From the NCBI GenBank assembly GCA_965222005.1, contig OZ244935.1:2480001-2544000 (forward strand): a stretch of DNA of 64,000 bases, written 5' to 3'. The DNA comes from CBDCTM01 sp965222005. Lineage in GTDB: Bacteria > Bacteroidota > Bacteroidia > Chitinophagales > Saprospiraceae. Position numbers and translations under genes: made by a program. Shown here piece after piece: positions 24,655 through 33,227 of this stretch (the first letter of the stretch is position 1; every line of letters starts with the position of its first letter). The notes under the pieces are model-generated. The model was given only the letters and a program-made list of their open reading frames with translations, did no database searches and was not told where the DNA came from.

Positions 24655-25569
24655 TCATTGTACCCACGGACTGCTATCAAAACGGTATAACTCCGCATCT
24701 GTATCATTATCCTTTTCACTGGATATCAGCCAAAAGCTGCCTTGCTCATGCGCAATAGCTTCCATTTGAGTATTCACGGGCATGTTGACCCGTTGGCTTT
24801 GGCCGCCAAAAAAATCATCGCCGCTAAAATTGTAAAACAGCCACACAAAGGGTCGGTTGCGTGGACCGCTGCTGTGCCGTTCGTAGCCCAGCAAGCATAG
24901 CACCGTGCCGGCTGCATTGACAGCGGCTGAGGTGATACGCCCCTTGGTATCGAAGCTTTTTACTTTGGAGCTTTCATGATCCCCCAGTGTTTTAGGCACA
25001 ATGTATAGGTTGGTCTTATCGTCCACCTTATTTTTGGTGAACAGGTAAAAATTATCTCCAAAGGCTACAAAAGCTTCACAATCAAAATTGTGATCTTCAT
25101 CGATATAGTCAAAGCGAATCTGATCCTTGTAATTGAAAGTGATAGCTTCGGCAGCAGGGCTGGTAGGGATGCCTTGCTGAATTTGAATAATGGGAATGCG
25201 GTAAATGGTCAAGTCGTGTCGGTTGCCAAAATTATTGCCAAAATCGCCGATGTACAGGTAGGTATCGTCACGGCTCAGGTCTTCCCAATCCCGATTGGCT
25301 GCTCCAGTAGGGAGGTAATTTTCATATATTTCATTATTAGATAAGCTGATTCGATATAGCCTGGCTTCGCCATTGCTGTCATTATGGGTAAAGAGGCTAT
25401 CGCCAATCATCACCAAACCGGAGGTTTCATTCACATCCTTATCCAGTCGGGTGAGGGTAGCCAGCTGTTCAGCTACGGGGTAGGTAGAGGGCGTGGGGGT
25501 ATCATCAGAAGATTTGCAAGCCAAAAAGGACAGCAAGCTTGCTAAAAGAGCTAAATAAAGGCTTTTCAT
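24655..25569 (-). CDS. Secreted lipoprotein with propeller-like sequence, unknown
   Basis: 304 aa. Lipobox SFLACKSSDD (about residue 18). The rest shows beta-propeller style strands with conserved ETSGLVMIGDSLFTHNDSNG, NRDWEDLSRDDTYLYIGDFG, CEAFVAFGDNFYLFTKN and MEAIAHEQGSFWLISSE. Such ETSG/DWEDL/GDFGNN proteins are common uncharacterised lipoproteins in Bacteroidota. Faces the glycosidase gene tail to tail with 33 bp between. Confidence 0.75.
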   Translation of the reverse strand: MKSLYLALLASLLSFLACKSSDDTPTPSTYPVAEQLATLTRLDKDVNETSGLVMIGDSLFTHNDSNGEARLYRISLSNNEIYENYLPTGAANRDWEDLSRDDTYLYIGDFGNNFGNRHDLTIYRIPIIQIQQGIPTSPAAEAITFNYKDQIRFDYIDEDHNFDCEAFVAFGDNFYLFTKNKVDDKTNLYIVPKTLGDHESSKVKSFDTKGRITSAAVNAAGTVLCLLGYERHSSGPRNRPFVWLFYNFSGDDFFGGQSQRVNMPVNTQMEAIAHEQGSFWLISSEKDNDTDAELYRFDSSPWVQ

Positions 25570-25672
25570 AACTCAGGGGATTATTAGAGAGTATGTTTGT
25601 AAATCTATTACAAGGTAATAATTTTTGGCCGTTTCAGACTAATTTTTTCAGACTTTTGGTAGTGGGAATAGA

Positions 25673-28105
25673 TCAGGAAGGGACTACTTCCAGGGTATTG
25701 ACTTTGATGCGGAGCAGCTTTCCTAACTCCATGAAAGCCGATTTCCATTGCTCGTTGGCAAACTCCCGCTCTCCGCTCCGAAAGCTTTCCATAATAGAGA
25801 AAAAGTGATTCTGGCATTTCCATACATCCAGTTGTACATCCATTTTTTGCAAGGTTTGGATAATGGTGGCGAGCTGCTGTAGCTTTTCTGGGGAGGAGTC
25901 TTCGGCAATCAGTTGTCCGATCTCCTGTGCGATTCGTTCACTGGCTGCCAGTTTGAAGGAAGGCTCATTGCTCATCGGAATTTCCCAGCGCTCCAGCTCT
26001 TTAATGAGGCGCTGCAATTCGGCAATTTGCAGTTCTGGCCGGCGGAAAAAGCGGTGGAGGTCCAGGTTTACCACAAAGCGGGCCACATCCTGGTAGGTTT
26101 TGGGAATAGGAATATGGCTGTTCAGCAAACCGAGCATGAGCTGGTAATTATCATTGTAAATATCTCGAAAGGACCCCTCTGCCTGAAGCATACTGCGCTT
26201 GGTGATCATTTTCAGGATATTGCGGCGCTCGTCTTTAAACAAATGCTCGAAGGTGTATTTTTCATTGCCAAAGTACTCCTGCATCAGGCCGATTACCTCT
26301 GTGATCTTATTGAGGTGGAAGGCTTCCAAAAGGTTTAGCTGCATATCCGAATAGCGGCTGGATGAAAGCTCAGTGGCCACATTGCCGATCAACGTTTGCT
26401 GGCCCAGATACAGCACAGCAAAGCAAAAAGGTGTTTCTGAATAGGTCAGCTTGCTGCGCATAATCAGACGCCCCACTGCCAGGCGATGATGCCCCGCTTC
26501 TACCCGTTCAAAATGTTCCCTTTTTATTTCATAGTTGAACAGCGACAAGTTTTCCGGATTCTGCTCAAAGAGCGAAAGGACGCCGTAGTGGATGGCTGCC
26601 CGCTTCAAACTGACACGCGTAGGAAGTACCATTTGGCGGAAGCTTTCTCGTGCATTGGTGTAAACATTGCTGGGTATTTTGGCCAGACGTTGCTCAAATT
26701 GATCGAGTAGCTTGCTGCCATCAATGAGCCGGGCATAGTCAATAGCCCGTAGCGCATATTGCAGAATCTGATTGGTTTCAATGCCCGACACCTCGTCAAA
26801 AAACCAACCACAACTGGTGTACATCAATAGGGCATTGCGTTGCATTTCCAGGAGACGAAGCAGGCGGATGCGCTCTTCTTTTTTTAGTCTTTTGCCAGCA
26901 TGTGCTTTTATGAAAGTATTCGTTTGCGCTTCCGTCCGATCTAAAATTACATCGATGTACTCATCTCTGGCAGCCCAGGGATCGTTCATCAGCTTGTTGC
27001 CTTCTTTCTCAAAAATCGGTGCCAGGCGGTCGCGAAGCCAGTCCAGAGCTTCCCGTAGTGGCGCCCGCCATTGCTGATTCCAGTCGGGATGCTCTCCGGT
27101 GTGGCATCCGCAGTTGGAGCGCCAGCGCTCTATGCCATGCACACAGCTCCACGAACTGTTTTCATGAATTTGGATTTCATGTTCCGGAGGGAACAATTCG
27201 AGGTACTGACCATAGTTGGTAAGGTTAGCTAAGGGATGCTGTTCAATCTGATCGAAGCAGTCTGCCAATGCCATCTCGCCATAGCGATGATGGTGGCCGT
27301 AGCTTTCCCCGTCGGTGGCAATGTGAACGAGTTGGGGCTGGTCGTTCTCATCAAAGTGATTGATAAACTGGCGGGCAAATTCTTTCCCATTGTTGAGCAA
27401 ACCTTTGAATGCTACCCCCTGAGCAATATCGCCCTCATAGAAAAACAACGCTATTTCGTTTCCCGAAGGTAGCTGGCACTTGTAAGGTCGGCGCTTGTCA
27501 AATTGCTCATTGTGAATGTCGTGCCACTGAGAGTCATTCAGCCGACGCCATGCTTTTGCCTGACGTGGCGCAAGGATAGTATATCGGATGCCTTGGGCTG
27601 CCAAAGCCTCCAAAGTGTCAGTGTTTATGGCTGTTTCAGCCAGCCACATCCCCTCCGGATGTCGGGCAAAGCGATGCTGGAAATCACGGATGCCCCAGTA
27701 TATTTGAGTGTTTTGGTCCCGGTGATTGGAGAGGGGCAATATGAGATGGCTGTGAACCTGAGCGATGGCCGAGCCGTGTCCGCCGAAGCGCTCTTGGCTT
27801 TTTTTATCTGCCTGTTGAATAGCCTGGTAGGTGGCAGGATCGGCTTGCTGAAGCCAGGAGAGCAAGGTAGGGCCAAAGTTGAAGCTCAGCCGGCTGTAGT
27901 TGTTAACAATTTTGAAAATATGCTCTTGTTCATCGAGTATTCGGGCAGTGGCGTTGGGCGCGTAGCATTCGAAGTTGATGCGTTCGTTCCAGTCGTGGAA
28001 AGGTTTGGCCGAGTCTTGCATTTCTACTTTCTCAAGCCAGGCATTTTCACGGGGTGGTTGGTAAAAGTGGCCGTGAATACAGATATACTTTTTGGCAGTG
28101 CCCAT
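25673..28105 (-). CDS. GH57-like protein with DUF3536 domain
   Basis: 810 aa from ATG 28105 (MGTAKKYICIHGHFYQPPRE). The N-terminal GH57-type barrel shows the HGHFYQPPRE histidine motif, NFGPTLLSWLQ, PEGMWLAETAINTDTLEALA (candidate nucleophile Glu) and HIATDGESYGHHHRYGEMAL (candidate acid Asp). The C-terminal half is helical (DUF3536). Close relatives are about 800 residues and annotated as alpha-amylase or mannanohydrolase-like, substrate unknown. No signal peptide, so cytoplasmic. A role in intracellular glucan metabolism is plausible given GlgB and a glycogen-binding protein elsewhere in the window (inference). Confidence 0.88.
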   Translation of the reverse strand: MGTAKKYICIHGHFYQPPRENAWLEKVEMQDSAKPFHDWNERINFECYAPNATARILDEQEHIFKIVNNYSRLSFNFGPTLLSWLQQADPATYQAIQQADKKSQERFGGHGSAIAQVHSHLILPLSNHRDQNTQIYWGIRDFQHRFARHPEGMWLAETAINTDTLEALAAQGIRYTILAPRQAKAWRRLNDSQWHDIHNEQFDKRRPYKCQLPSGNEIALFFYEGDIAQGVAFKGLLNNGKEFARQFINHFDENDQPQLVHIATDGESYGHHHRYGEMALADCFDQIEQHPLANLTNYGQYLELFPPEHEIQIHENSSWSCVHGIERWRSNCGCHTGEHPDWNQQWRAPLREALDWLRDRLAPIFEKEGNKLMNDPWAARDEYIDVILDRTEAQTNTFIKAHAGKRLKKEERIRLLRLLEMQRNALLMYTSCGWFFDEVSGIETNQILQYALRAIDYARLIDGSKLLDQFEQRLAKIPSNVYTNARESFRQMVLPTRVSLKRAAIHYGVLSLFEQNPENLSLFNYEIKREHFERVEAGHHRLAVGRLIMRSKLTYSETPFCFAVLYLGQQTLIGNVATELSSSRYSDMQLNLLEAFHLNKITEVIGLMQEYFGNEKYTFEHLFKDERRNILKMITKRSMLQAEGSFRDIYNDNYQLMLGLLNSHIPIPKTYQDVARFVVNLDLHRFFRRPELQIAELQRLIKELERWEIPMSNEPSFKLAASERIAQEIGQLIAEDSSPEKLQQLATIIQTLQKMDVQLDVWKCQNHFFSIMESFRSGEREFANEQWKSAFMELGKLLRIKVNTLEVVPS

Positions 28106-28139
28106 GATCAACAATTCTTAAGTATTTTCAATAAAAAAA

Positions 28140-28147
28140 CAAATGTA
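28140..28147 (-). promoter_or_regulatory. -7 box of the GH57/DUF3536 gene
   Basis: TACATTTG on the minus strand fits TAnnTTTG, 34 bp before the ATG at 28105. No good -33 box. Confidence 0.4.
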
Positions 28148-28220
28148 ATAAAAAATTCATACGAAATGTTGATATGGGTTGGTGGGTTGATTTGCTGATG
28201 AGTTAATGGGGTGGTGGAAT

Positions 28221-28293
28221 AAAAAAGCTGCCAACTGTTAGTCAGATTTCACAGAGCTTTCTGTGCAAACCGCTCGACTAATAGTTAGCAGCT
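28221..28293 (-). terminator. Strong intrinsic terminator of the T9SS cargo gene
   Basis: On the minus strand an 18-bp stem (AGCTGCTAACTATTAGTC pairing with 16 of 18 bases) encloses a smaller hairpin (cacagagctttctgtg) and is followed by TTTTTT. It lies 40 bp after the stop of the gene at 28333. Confidence 0.75.
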
Positions 28294-28332
28294 GATATAC
28301 TCGGATTTATACTAGTTTATGAATTGTAAATT

Positions 28333-29292
28333 TTATTTGTTTACGATGAATTTTTGCTGTACCAAATCATTGCCAGCCTGCGCAGTCAGATAGTAAACAC
28401 CATTGGTATCCAGGGCCAGTTTTGTTGTCCAGCTGTCACGGCCTTGAGCTACTTCAAATTGCTGTAGTTTGGCACCGCGGCTGTCAAAAATCGAGATGGT
28501 CATTTTTTGCTTGCCAGGGTTGTCAATGGTGATGTTCACCTCTTCATGTGCCGGATTTGGAAAAAGGGCTACGTCCACTGCCGCTTTTACTTTGCGTACG
28601 GAAGCAACTTCAGAAAACACAAATGTTCCATCCAAATCAACTTGCTTGAGGCGGTAGTAGGTCATATCATCGAAGGGAAGAGCATCTACGTACTGGTATT
28701 TGTTGGTAGCAGAGGTGGTACCATAGCCTTCGATCCAGGTGATAGTTTCCCAGCTTCTGCCGTCAGTTGATTTTTGAATTTCAAAGCCTGCATTGCCCAA
28801 TTCAGAAGCGGTAGTCCAGTTGAGCAAAACCTCGTCGCCGCGCATTAGCTTTGCTTCAAAGCTAGCCAAGCTTACAGGTAGAGAATTCCCACTATTGCGG
28901 CCACATATTTTAATGTCTGATGTTGATTTGTTGTCGGCGCAGCTAAGTGCTTTATCCGAATCTACGATAAGGATAATGCAGTCTCCCGGATTGATGCTCA
29001 TGTACGCAAGGTTATTCAACTGACCAACGGCATTGGCCATTATCATATCGCCGGTGTTGCCAGAACCACTTGGGCCTGAATAAAGTGTCAATGCATCGCC
29101 TTGTTCAATAACTCCATTGAGGAATACAGCTTCAACGAAGTCATAGCCAGGGTCGGGGCAAATTTCTCCTACAACCACCTGGTCATAGTTGTTGCCGTAA
29201 CAAAAATCAACGGGAATGCCACATTGGCTAAAAAGCAGGTTGGAGTTTAGGCACAAAAAGGCAATTAGAGAAAGTAGAGTAATACGTTTCAT
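28333..29292 (-). CDS. T9SS-exported protein with Fn3-like module and C-terminal sorting domain
   Basis: 319 aa. Signal peptide (MKRITLLSLIAFLCLNSNLL). Residues 25-150 form a Cys-containing beta domain (CGIPVDFCYGNNYDQVV, ending DIKICGR). From LPVSLASFEAKL on comes the Fn3-like spacer common in Bacteroidota cargo (LLNWTTASELGNAGFEIQKS, YYRLKQVDLDGTF). The last 75 residues are a type A sorting domain (VALFPNPAHEEVNI, ending QKFIVNK). So the protein is exported by the Por/type IX system and probably surface attached. Terminated by a strong hairpin. Confidence 0.88.
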   Translation of the reverse strand: MKRITLLSLIAFLCLNSNLLFSQCGIPVDFCYGNNYDQVVVGEICPDPGYDFVEAVFLNGVIEQGDALTLYSGPSGSGNTGDMIMANAVGQLNNLAYMSINPGDCIILIVDSDKALSCADNKSTSDIKICGRNSGNSLPVSLASFEAKLMRGDEVLLNWTTASELGNAGFEIQKSTDGRSWETITWIEGYGTTSATNKYQYVDALPFDDMTYYRLKQVDLDGTFVFSEVASVRKVKAAVDVALFPNPAHEEVNITIDNPGKQKMTISIFDSRGAKLQQFEVAQGRDSWTTKLALDTNGVYYLTAQAGNDLVQQKFIVNK

Positions 29293-29614
29293 GGTGATAA
29301 GTTTTGGTTTATGAAAAAATAGTAGAAATCAAAACTGCATGCAGTTTAATCTCTGTCTTGTAAGATTTCAAAATTGTAAGATTTCGTTTCGCTAGGGGTG
29401 GTAAACGGGAGGTAAGTAATAGACTTGAAAAGGGGAGAAAAAGTGTTGGTAAAAAATGGTATTACAAAATTAGACTAGCTTTACCAAAGGTGCATACCCA
29501 AAATCTGGTAATTTTCATCTTGCTATTTATTTGGATTTGAAGCATTGAAATTCAGTTGCCGTTTACTCACATAAAGTCTGTATTTTTAAGACTTTTTAAA
29601 GAAAATACTAGTCA
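29293..29614. promoter_or_regulatory. Divergent intergenic region with a direct repeat
   Basis: Between two divergent genes. The 12-mer ttgtaagatttc occurs at 29358-29369 and 29374-29385 (16 bp start to start), which could be a regulator site. The rest is AT-rich; no gene. Confidence 0.35.
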
Positions 29615-32122
29615 ATGCAAGTGTTCCATCGGTTGATATCCATCCTCTCCCTGTTACTTCTCCTGGCTTCGGCAGCAGCCCAGAAACCTCAAAAACCTAA
29701 CTCCGCCGATATTTATGACGACATCAAAGGTCTTAGCGTACTAGCTTCTGCCATGTACATCGCCGCTCATCCCGATGATGAAAATACACGCCTCATCGCC
29801 TATCTCTCCAATCAGCTTCGCGTACATACCACCTACCTGTCTCTCACCCGTGGCGATGGCGGCCAAAATCTCATCGGCCCCGAAATACAGGAGTTGCTGG
29901 GTATCATCCGCACTCAGGAGCTGCTCGCTGCCCGCCGAATCGATGGCGGCCAGCAGCTCTTCACCCGCGCCAATGATTTTGGCTATTCCAAAAATGCAGA
30001 GGAAACCATCCGTATTTGGAATGACCAGGATGTGCTGGCCGATGTGGTCTGGGCGATCCGGAAAATGCAGCCCGACATCATCATCAATCGTTTCAAGCAC
30101 ACCAATTCCGGCAGTACACACGGCCACCATACAGCCTCTGCCATGCTTTCGGTGGAAGCCTTTGATAAAACCAGCGACGCTTCTGTTTTTTCCGACCAGC
30201 TGAAATTTGTGGAAGCCTGGCAACCGCGCCGCCTGTTTTTTAATACCAGCTGGTGGTTTTATGGCGGGCGCGATAAATTTGCCGAGGCCGACAAATCCCG
30301 GATGTTGAGCGTAGATGTAGGCGTGTATTATCCATTAAAGGGCAAATCGAACACGGAGATTGCCGCTGAAAGCAGAAGCATGCACCGCTGCCAGGGCTTT
30401 GGCGCCACCGGCAGCAGAGGGAGTATGCTGGAATATATGGAATTGCTAAAGGGCGATATGCCTGCCGACAAATCCGATCTCTTTGCCGGAATCAATACTA
30501 CATGGAGCCGCCTAAAGGGAGGGGCGCCGATTGGCACACTATTGAAAATGATCGAACAAGCCTTTGATTTTGAGCAACCGGCAGCCAGTGTGCCAAAGCT
30601 GATGGAAGCTCGGACGATGATAGCCGCATTGCCGGACGGACACTGGAAACGGGTGAAATTGAAAGAGATTGAATCCGTGATTTCCGATTGTTTAGGCTTG
30701 TATTTGGAGGCAGTTGTAACCGATCATTCGGCCAGTAGAGGAGAGAAACTTAGCTTGAATATCGAAGCTGTTAATCGCTCCGACCAAAAGCTGGTACTCG
30801 AAACGATCCGCTATTTGCCACTAGGCCAGGACAGTAGTATCGCCTCTGTTTTGACCAACAACGAAGCTCTTCGTTTTTCCAAAAAAATAGTGATCCCTGC
30901 TAATATGCCCCTTACCAATCCTTATTGGCTCAACGAATCCTGGGAGCTGGGAATGTACCGGGTGGGCGACCAGCTCCTGCGTGGCCTGCCGGAAACGCCT
31001 CGCCAGCTACGGGTCCAATTTGTTTTGCTCATTGAAGGAAAAAGGATGACCATTGAGCGGGAAGTCGTTTTCAAGAAAAATGACTCCGTGATGGGCGAAA
31101 CTTATCGACCCTTTGACATTACTCCGCCGGTATTTGCCAATATTGCCGACAAGGTGTATCTTTTTCCCGATAGCAGCTCAAAATCGGTAGGGGTGATCGT
31201 GACTGCTGGTCGCGACAGCCTCCATGGAAGCCTTGAGCTGAACTATCCAGATGGGTGGCATGCCGAACCGAAAAAAATCAAGTTCTTTGCTTCTGCAAAG
31301 GGCCAGGAGCTGCGCTATCGCTTCGAATTGTATCCACCCAGCAGGCAGGACGAGCAATGGTTGAGGGCGGTGGTTGAAGTGGAGGGGCAGCCTTATAGTG
31401 AGGAATTGGTAGAAATTGAATACGATCACATTCCTACGCAAACCGTAGTGCGGCCGGCAAAATCGAAGATAGTAAAAGTCGATCTCAAAAAGATGGGTCG
31501 GCAGATTGGCTATGTGATGGGGGCGGGTGATGCCATTCCGGCAAGCTTGAAGCAGATCGGCTTTCAAGTGAAGTTGCTTGAGAATGATGAGCTGGCTGCC
31601 GAAAACCTCCGCCAATTTGATGCAGTGATTTTGGGTGTGCGGGCTATGAATACCCGGGAGCGCTTGAAATTTGAGCAGGCCGAGCTGATGAAATATGTGG
31701 AAGCCGGCGGAACGCTTATCGTCCAGTACAATACGAGGCATCGATTGGTGAGCCAACAGCTGGGCCCTTATCCGCTCAAACTGAGCCGCAAGCGGGTGAC
31801 GGTGGAAGATGCGCCTGTACGTTTGTTGAAACCCAACCACTTCGTACTCAACTTTCCCAATAAGATTACCTTGAAGGACTTTGAGGGTTGGGTACAGGAG
31901 CGCGGGCTGTATTTTCCGGATGAATGGGATGCGCGTTATGAAAGCATCCTGTCTTCCAATGATCCGGGCGAAGAGCCACTGGATGGCGGCTTGCTGCTGG
32001 CTCCATTTGGCAAGGGATATTTCATACATACCTCTTACAGCTGGTTTCGACAATTGCCGGCGGGCGTACCAGGGGCATTCAGAATGTTTGCCAACTTGAT
32101 AGCAGTGGGGAAAAGACCCTAG
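29615..32122 (+). CDS. Secreted PIG-L (LmbE) deacetylase with C-terminal ThuA/GATase-like domain
   Basis: 835 aa with signal peptide (MQVFHRLISILSLLLLLASA). The PIG-L domain begins with the zinc motif AHPDDEN (about residue 50) and has LSLTRGDGGQN, RRIDGGQQLF, and HTNSGSTHGHHTAS supplying further metal-ligand His. After a beta-rich middle (about 370-600), the C-terminal part resembles class I amidotransferase/ThuA folds (IGYVMGAGDAIPASL, FDAVILGVRAMN, EAGGTLIVQYNTRH, FGKGYFIHTSYSWFRQL). Such proteins probably deacetylate N-acetyl sugars outside the cytoplasm (family inference). Its stop codon TAG lies within the first bases of a 172-bp palindromic repeat. Confidence 0.9.
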   Translation: MQVFHRLISILSLLLLLASAAAQKPQKPNSADIYDDIKGLSVLASAMYIAAHPDDENTRLIAYLSNQLRVHTTYLSLTRGDGGQNLIGPEIQELLGIIRTQELLAARRIDGGQQLFTRANDFGYSKNAEETIRIWNDQDVLADVVWAIRKMQPDIIINRFKHTNSGSTHGHHTASAMLSVEAFDKTSDASVFSDQLKFVEAWQPRRLFFNTSWWFYGGRDKFAEADKSRMLSVDVGVYYPLKGKSNTEIAAESRSMHRCQGFGATGSRGSMLEYMELLKGDMPADKSDLFAGINTTWSRLKGGAPIGTLLKMIEQAFDFEQPAASVPKLMEARTMIAALPDGHWKRVKLKEIESVISDCLGLYLEAVVTDHSASRGEKLSLNIEAVNRSDQKLVLETIRYLPLGQDSSIASVLTNNEALRFSKKIVIPANMPLTNPYWLNESWELGMYRVGDQLLRGLPETPRQLRVQFVLLIEGKRMTIEREVVFKKNDSVMGETYRPFDITPPVFANIADKVYLFPDSSSKSVGVIVTAGRDSLHGSLELNYPDGWHAEPKKIKFFASAKGQELRYRFELYPPSRQDEQWLRAVVEVEGQPYSEELVEIEYDHIPTQTVVRPAKSKIVKVDLKKMGRQIGYVMGAGDAIPASLKQIGFQVKLLENDELAAENLRQFDAVILGVRAMNTRERLKFEQAELMKYVEAGGTLIVQYNTRHRLVSQQLGPYPLKLSRKRVTVEDAPVRLLKPNHFVLNFPNKITLKDFEGWVQERGLYFPDEWDARYESILSSNDPGEEPLDGGLLLAPFGKGYFIHTSYSWFRQLPAGVPGAFRMFANLIAVGKRP

Positions 32123-32289
32123 TGGTCTGTCAAGATTAAATTGCCGGCTGTCTTTGGCGTATTTTGCACATGTACTGCGTTACAGAACCGGCCTTGATAG
32201 CTACGGCTATCAGACCGAACCTGCGCCTTGTCCATGCACAAACTACACTCAAATTCAACTCGTCATTTAAACGTTGACAAACCACTAGG
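32118..32289. repeat. 172-bp imperfect palindromic element (MITE-like)
   Basis: Outer arms CCTAGTGGTCTGTCAA (32118-32133) and TTGACAAACCACTAGG (32274-32289) match in 15 of 16 positions; a weaker pairing continues inward, and the centre is the perfect hairpin TGATAGC-TACG-GCTATCA (32197-32214). It carries no gene. The start supplies the stop codon of the PIG-L gene. No second copy was found in the window. Confidence 0.7.
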
Positions 32290-32453
32290 CTAAGAAACTG
32301 TTTTGAAACATATCACTGATTTTTTTATGCGCTTTTTTCCTCATACTTCACTTTTTTATCGGCAAAGGCTATGGCATTTTAAAAGTTTAAACACCTCAGT
32401 TTCTAAAGTATGGGCCATTTAGTATCCAGAAAATATAAACTAAAAATAGACAT
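32290..32453 (+). other. Leader of the DinB-like gene
   Basis: AT-rich; together with the palindrome it forms the 331-bp gap before 32454. Nothing else recognised. Confidence 0.35.
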
Positions 32454-32969
32454 ATGAAATCCTTTTTTGTATCTGTGAGTATCATACTGGCTGCTGCGGG
32501 TAGCCTATTTGCCCAAGACCTCTTGCTTGAAAATTATATCCAAAAATGGAACAATGCAGCTGCATATACCATCGAAATGGCGGAAGCCATGCCGGAAGAA
32601 AAGTACGACTTCCGGCCGGTTGAAGGGGTACGTAGCTTTCGCGAACAGCTCCTCCACATGATGCAAAACATGGTGTGGCTGAGTAGTACCTACCTGGGGC
32701 ACGGAAAATTTGAAGCGGATTTGAAATCAAAGGAATACTCCAAGGCCGGGATGATCCGGCTGCTGAAAGATGCAACGGATTTTGCTGCCAAAGCGGTAAA
32801 ACAGCTGGAACCACATGACCTGCGCATGCAAGTAGAATTTTTTGCTGGCCCCATGAACATTGGCCAAATTCTACGACTTATGAACGATCACCTCACTCAT
32901 CATCGGGGCCAGATCATTGTGTATTTGCGGCTCAATGGCATTGTGCCGCCGCGCTATGTTGGCTGGTAA
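32454..32969 (+). CDS. Secreted DinB-like four-helix metal-binding protein
   Basis: 171 aa. Signal peptide (MKSFFVSVSIILAAAGSLFA-Q). DinB superfamily pattern: EMAEAMPEEKYDFRPVEGVR, FREQLLHMMQNMVWLSS with the first His, and LMNDHLTHHRGQIIVYLRL with the other His ligands, ending IVPPRYVGW. The full metal triad (H about 67, H about 146, H about 150) is present. Function of exported DinB-like proteins is unknown; bacillithiol or thiol transferases are among relatives. Confidence 0.88.
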   Translation: MKSFFVSVSIILAAAGSLFAQDLLLENYIQKWNNAAAYTIEMAEAMPEEKYDFRPVEGVRSFREQLLHMMQNMVWLSSTYLGHGKFEADLKSKEYSKAGMIRLLKDATDFAAKAVKQLEPHDLRMQVEFFAGPMNIGQILRLMNDHLTHHRGQIIVYLRLNGIVPPRYVGW

Positions 32970-33074
32970 AAAATGGGCAACGCGGGCCTCTCAGCTACGA
33001 CAACGACCAGAGGAGTTCATAATTTTTGTTAACTCAATAAACCTGAAAAAGGACGAGCCTGTAAAAGCAAGAAC

Positions 33075-33224
33075 ATGAACGAGAAAAAGCAGGAAGCAAA
33101 TTTGGAAATTGTCAATGACCCTCCTCCGCTGCTGGGTAGCTGGACTCGATTATATACAATAGTATTGATTGCCCATGTAGTCATCATTGCTCTATTTTAT
33201 CTATTCACCTACTATTACTCCTAG
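33075..33224 (+). CDS. 49-aa single-span membrane protein upstream of symporter
   Basis: MNEKKQEANLEIVNDPPPLL then GSWTRLYTIVLIAHVVII and ALFYLFTYYYS. A short polar N-terminus with a PPxLGSW motif leads into one membrane helix of about 22 residues. It ends 3 bp before the ATG of the sodium:solute symporter, so the two must be co-transcribed and probably translationally coupled. Short one-helix proteins in this position recur before SSS-family transporters in Bacteroidota (from memory) and may be small subunits. Short enough to be missed by gene callers. Confidence 0.7.
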   Translation: MNEKKQEANLEIVNDPPPLLGSWTRLYTIVLIAHVVIIALFYLFTYYYS

Positions 33225-33227
33225 CTG

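Noticed and set aside
27503..28198. 231-codon plus-strand frame
   Set aside because: Antisense of the GH57/DUF3536 gene, whose conserved motifs are clear.
31178..32053. 291-codon minus-strand frame
   Set aside because: Antisense of the PIG-L protein's C-terminal domain; no motif.
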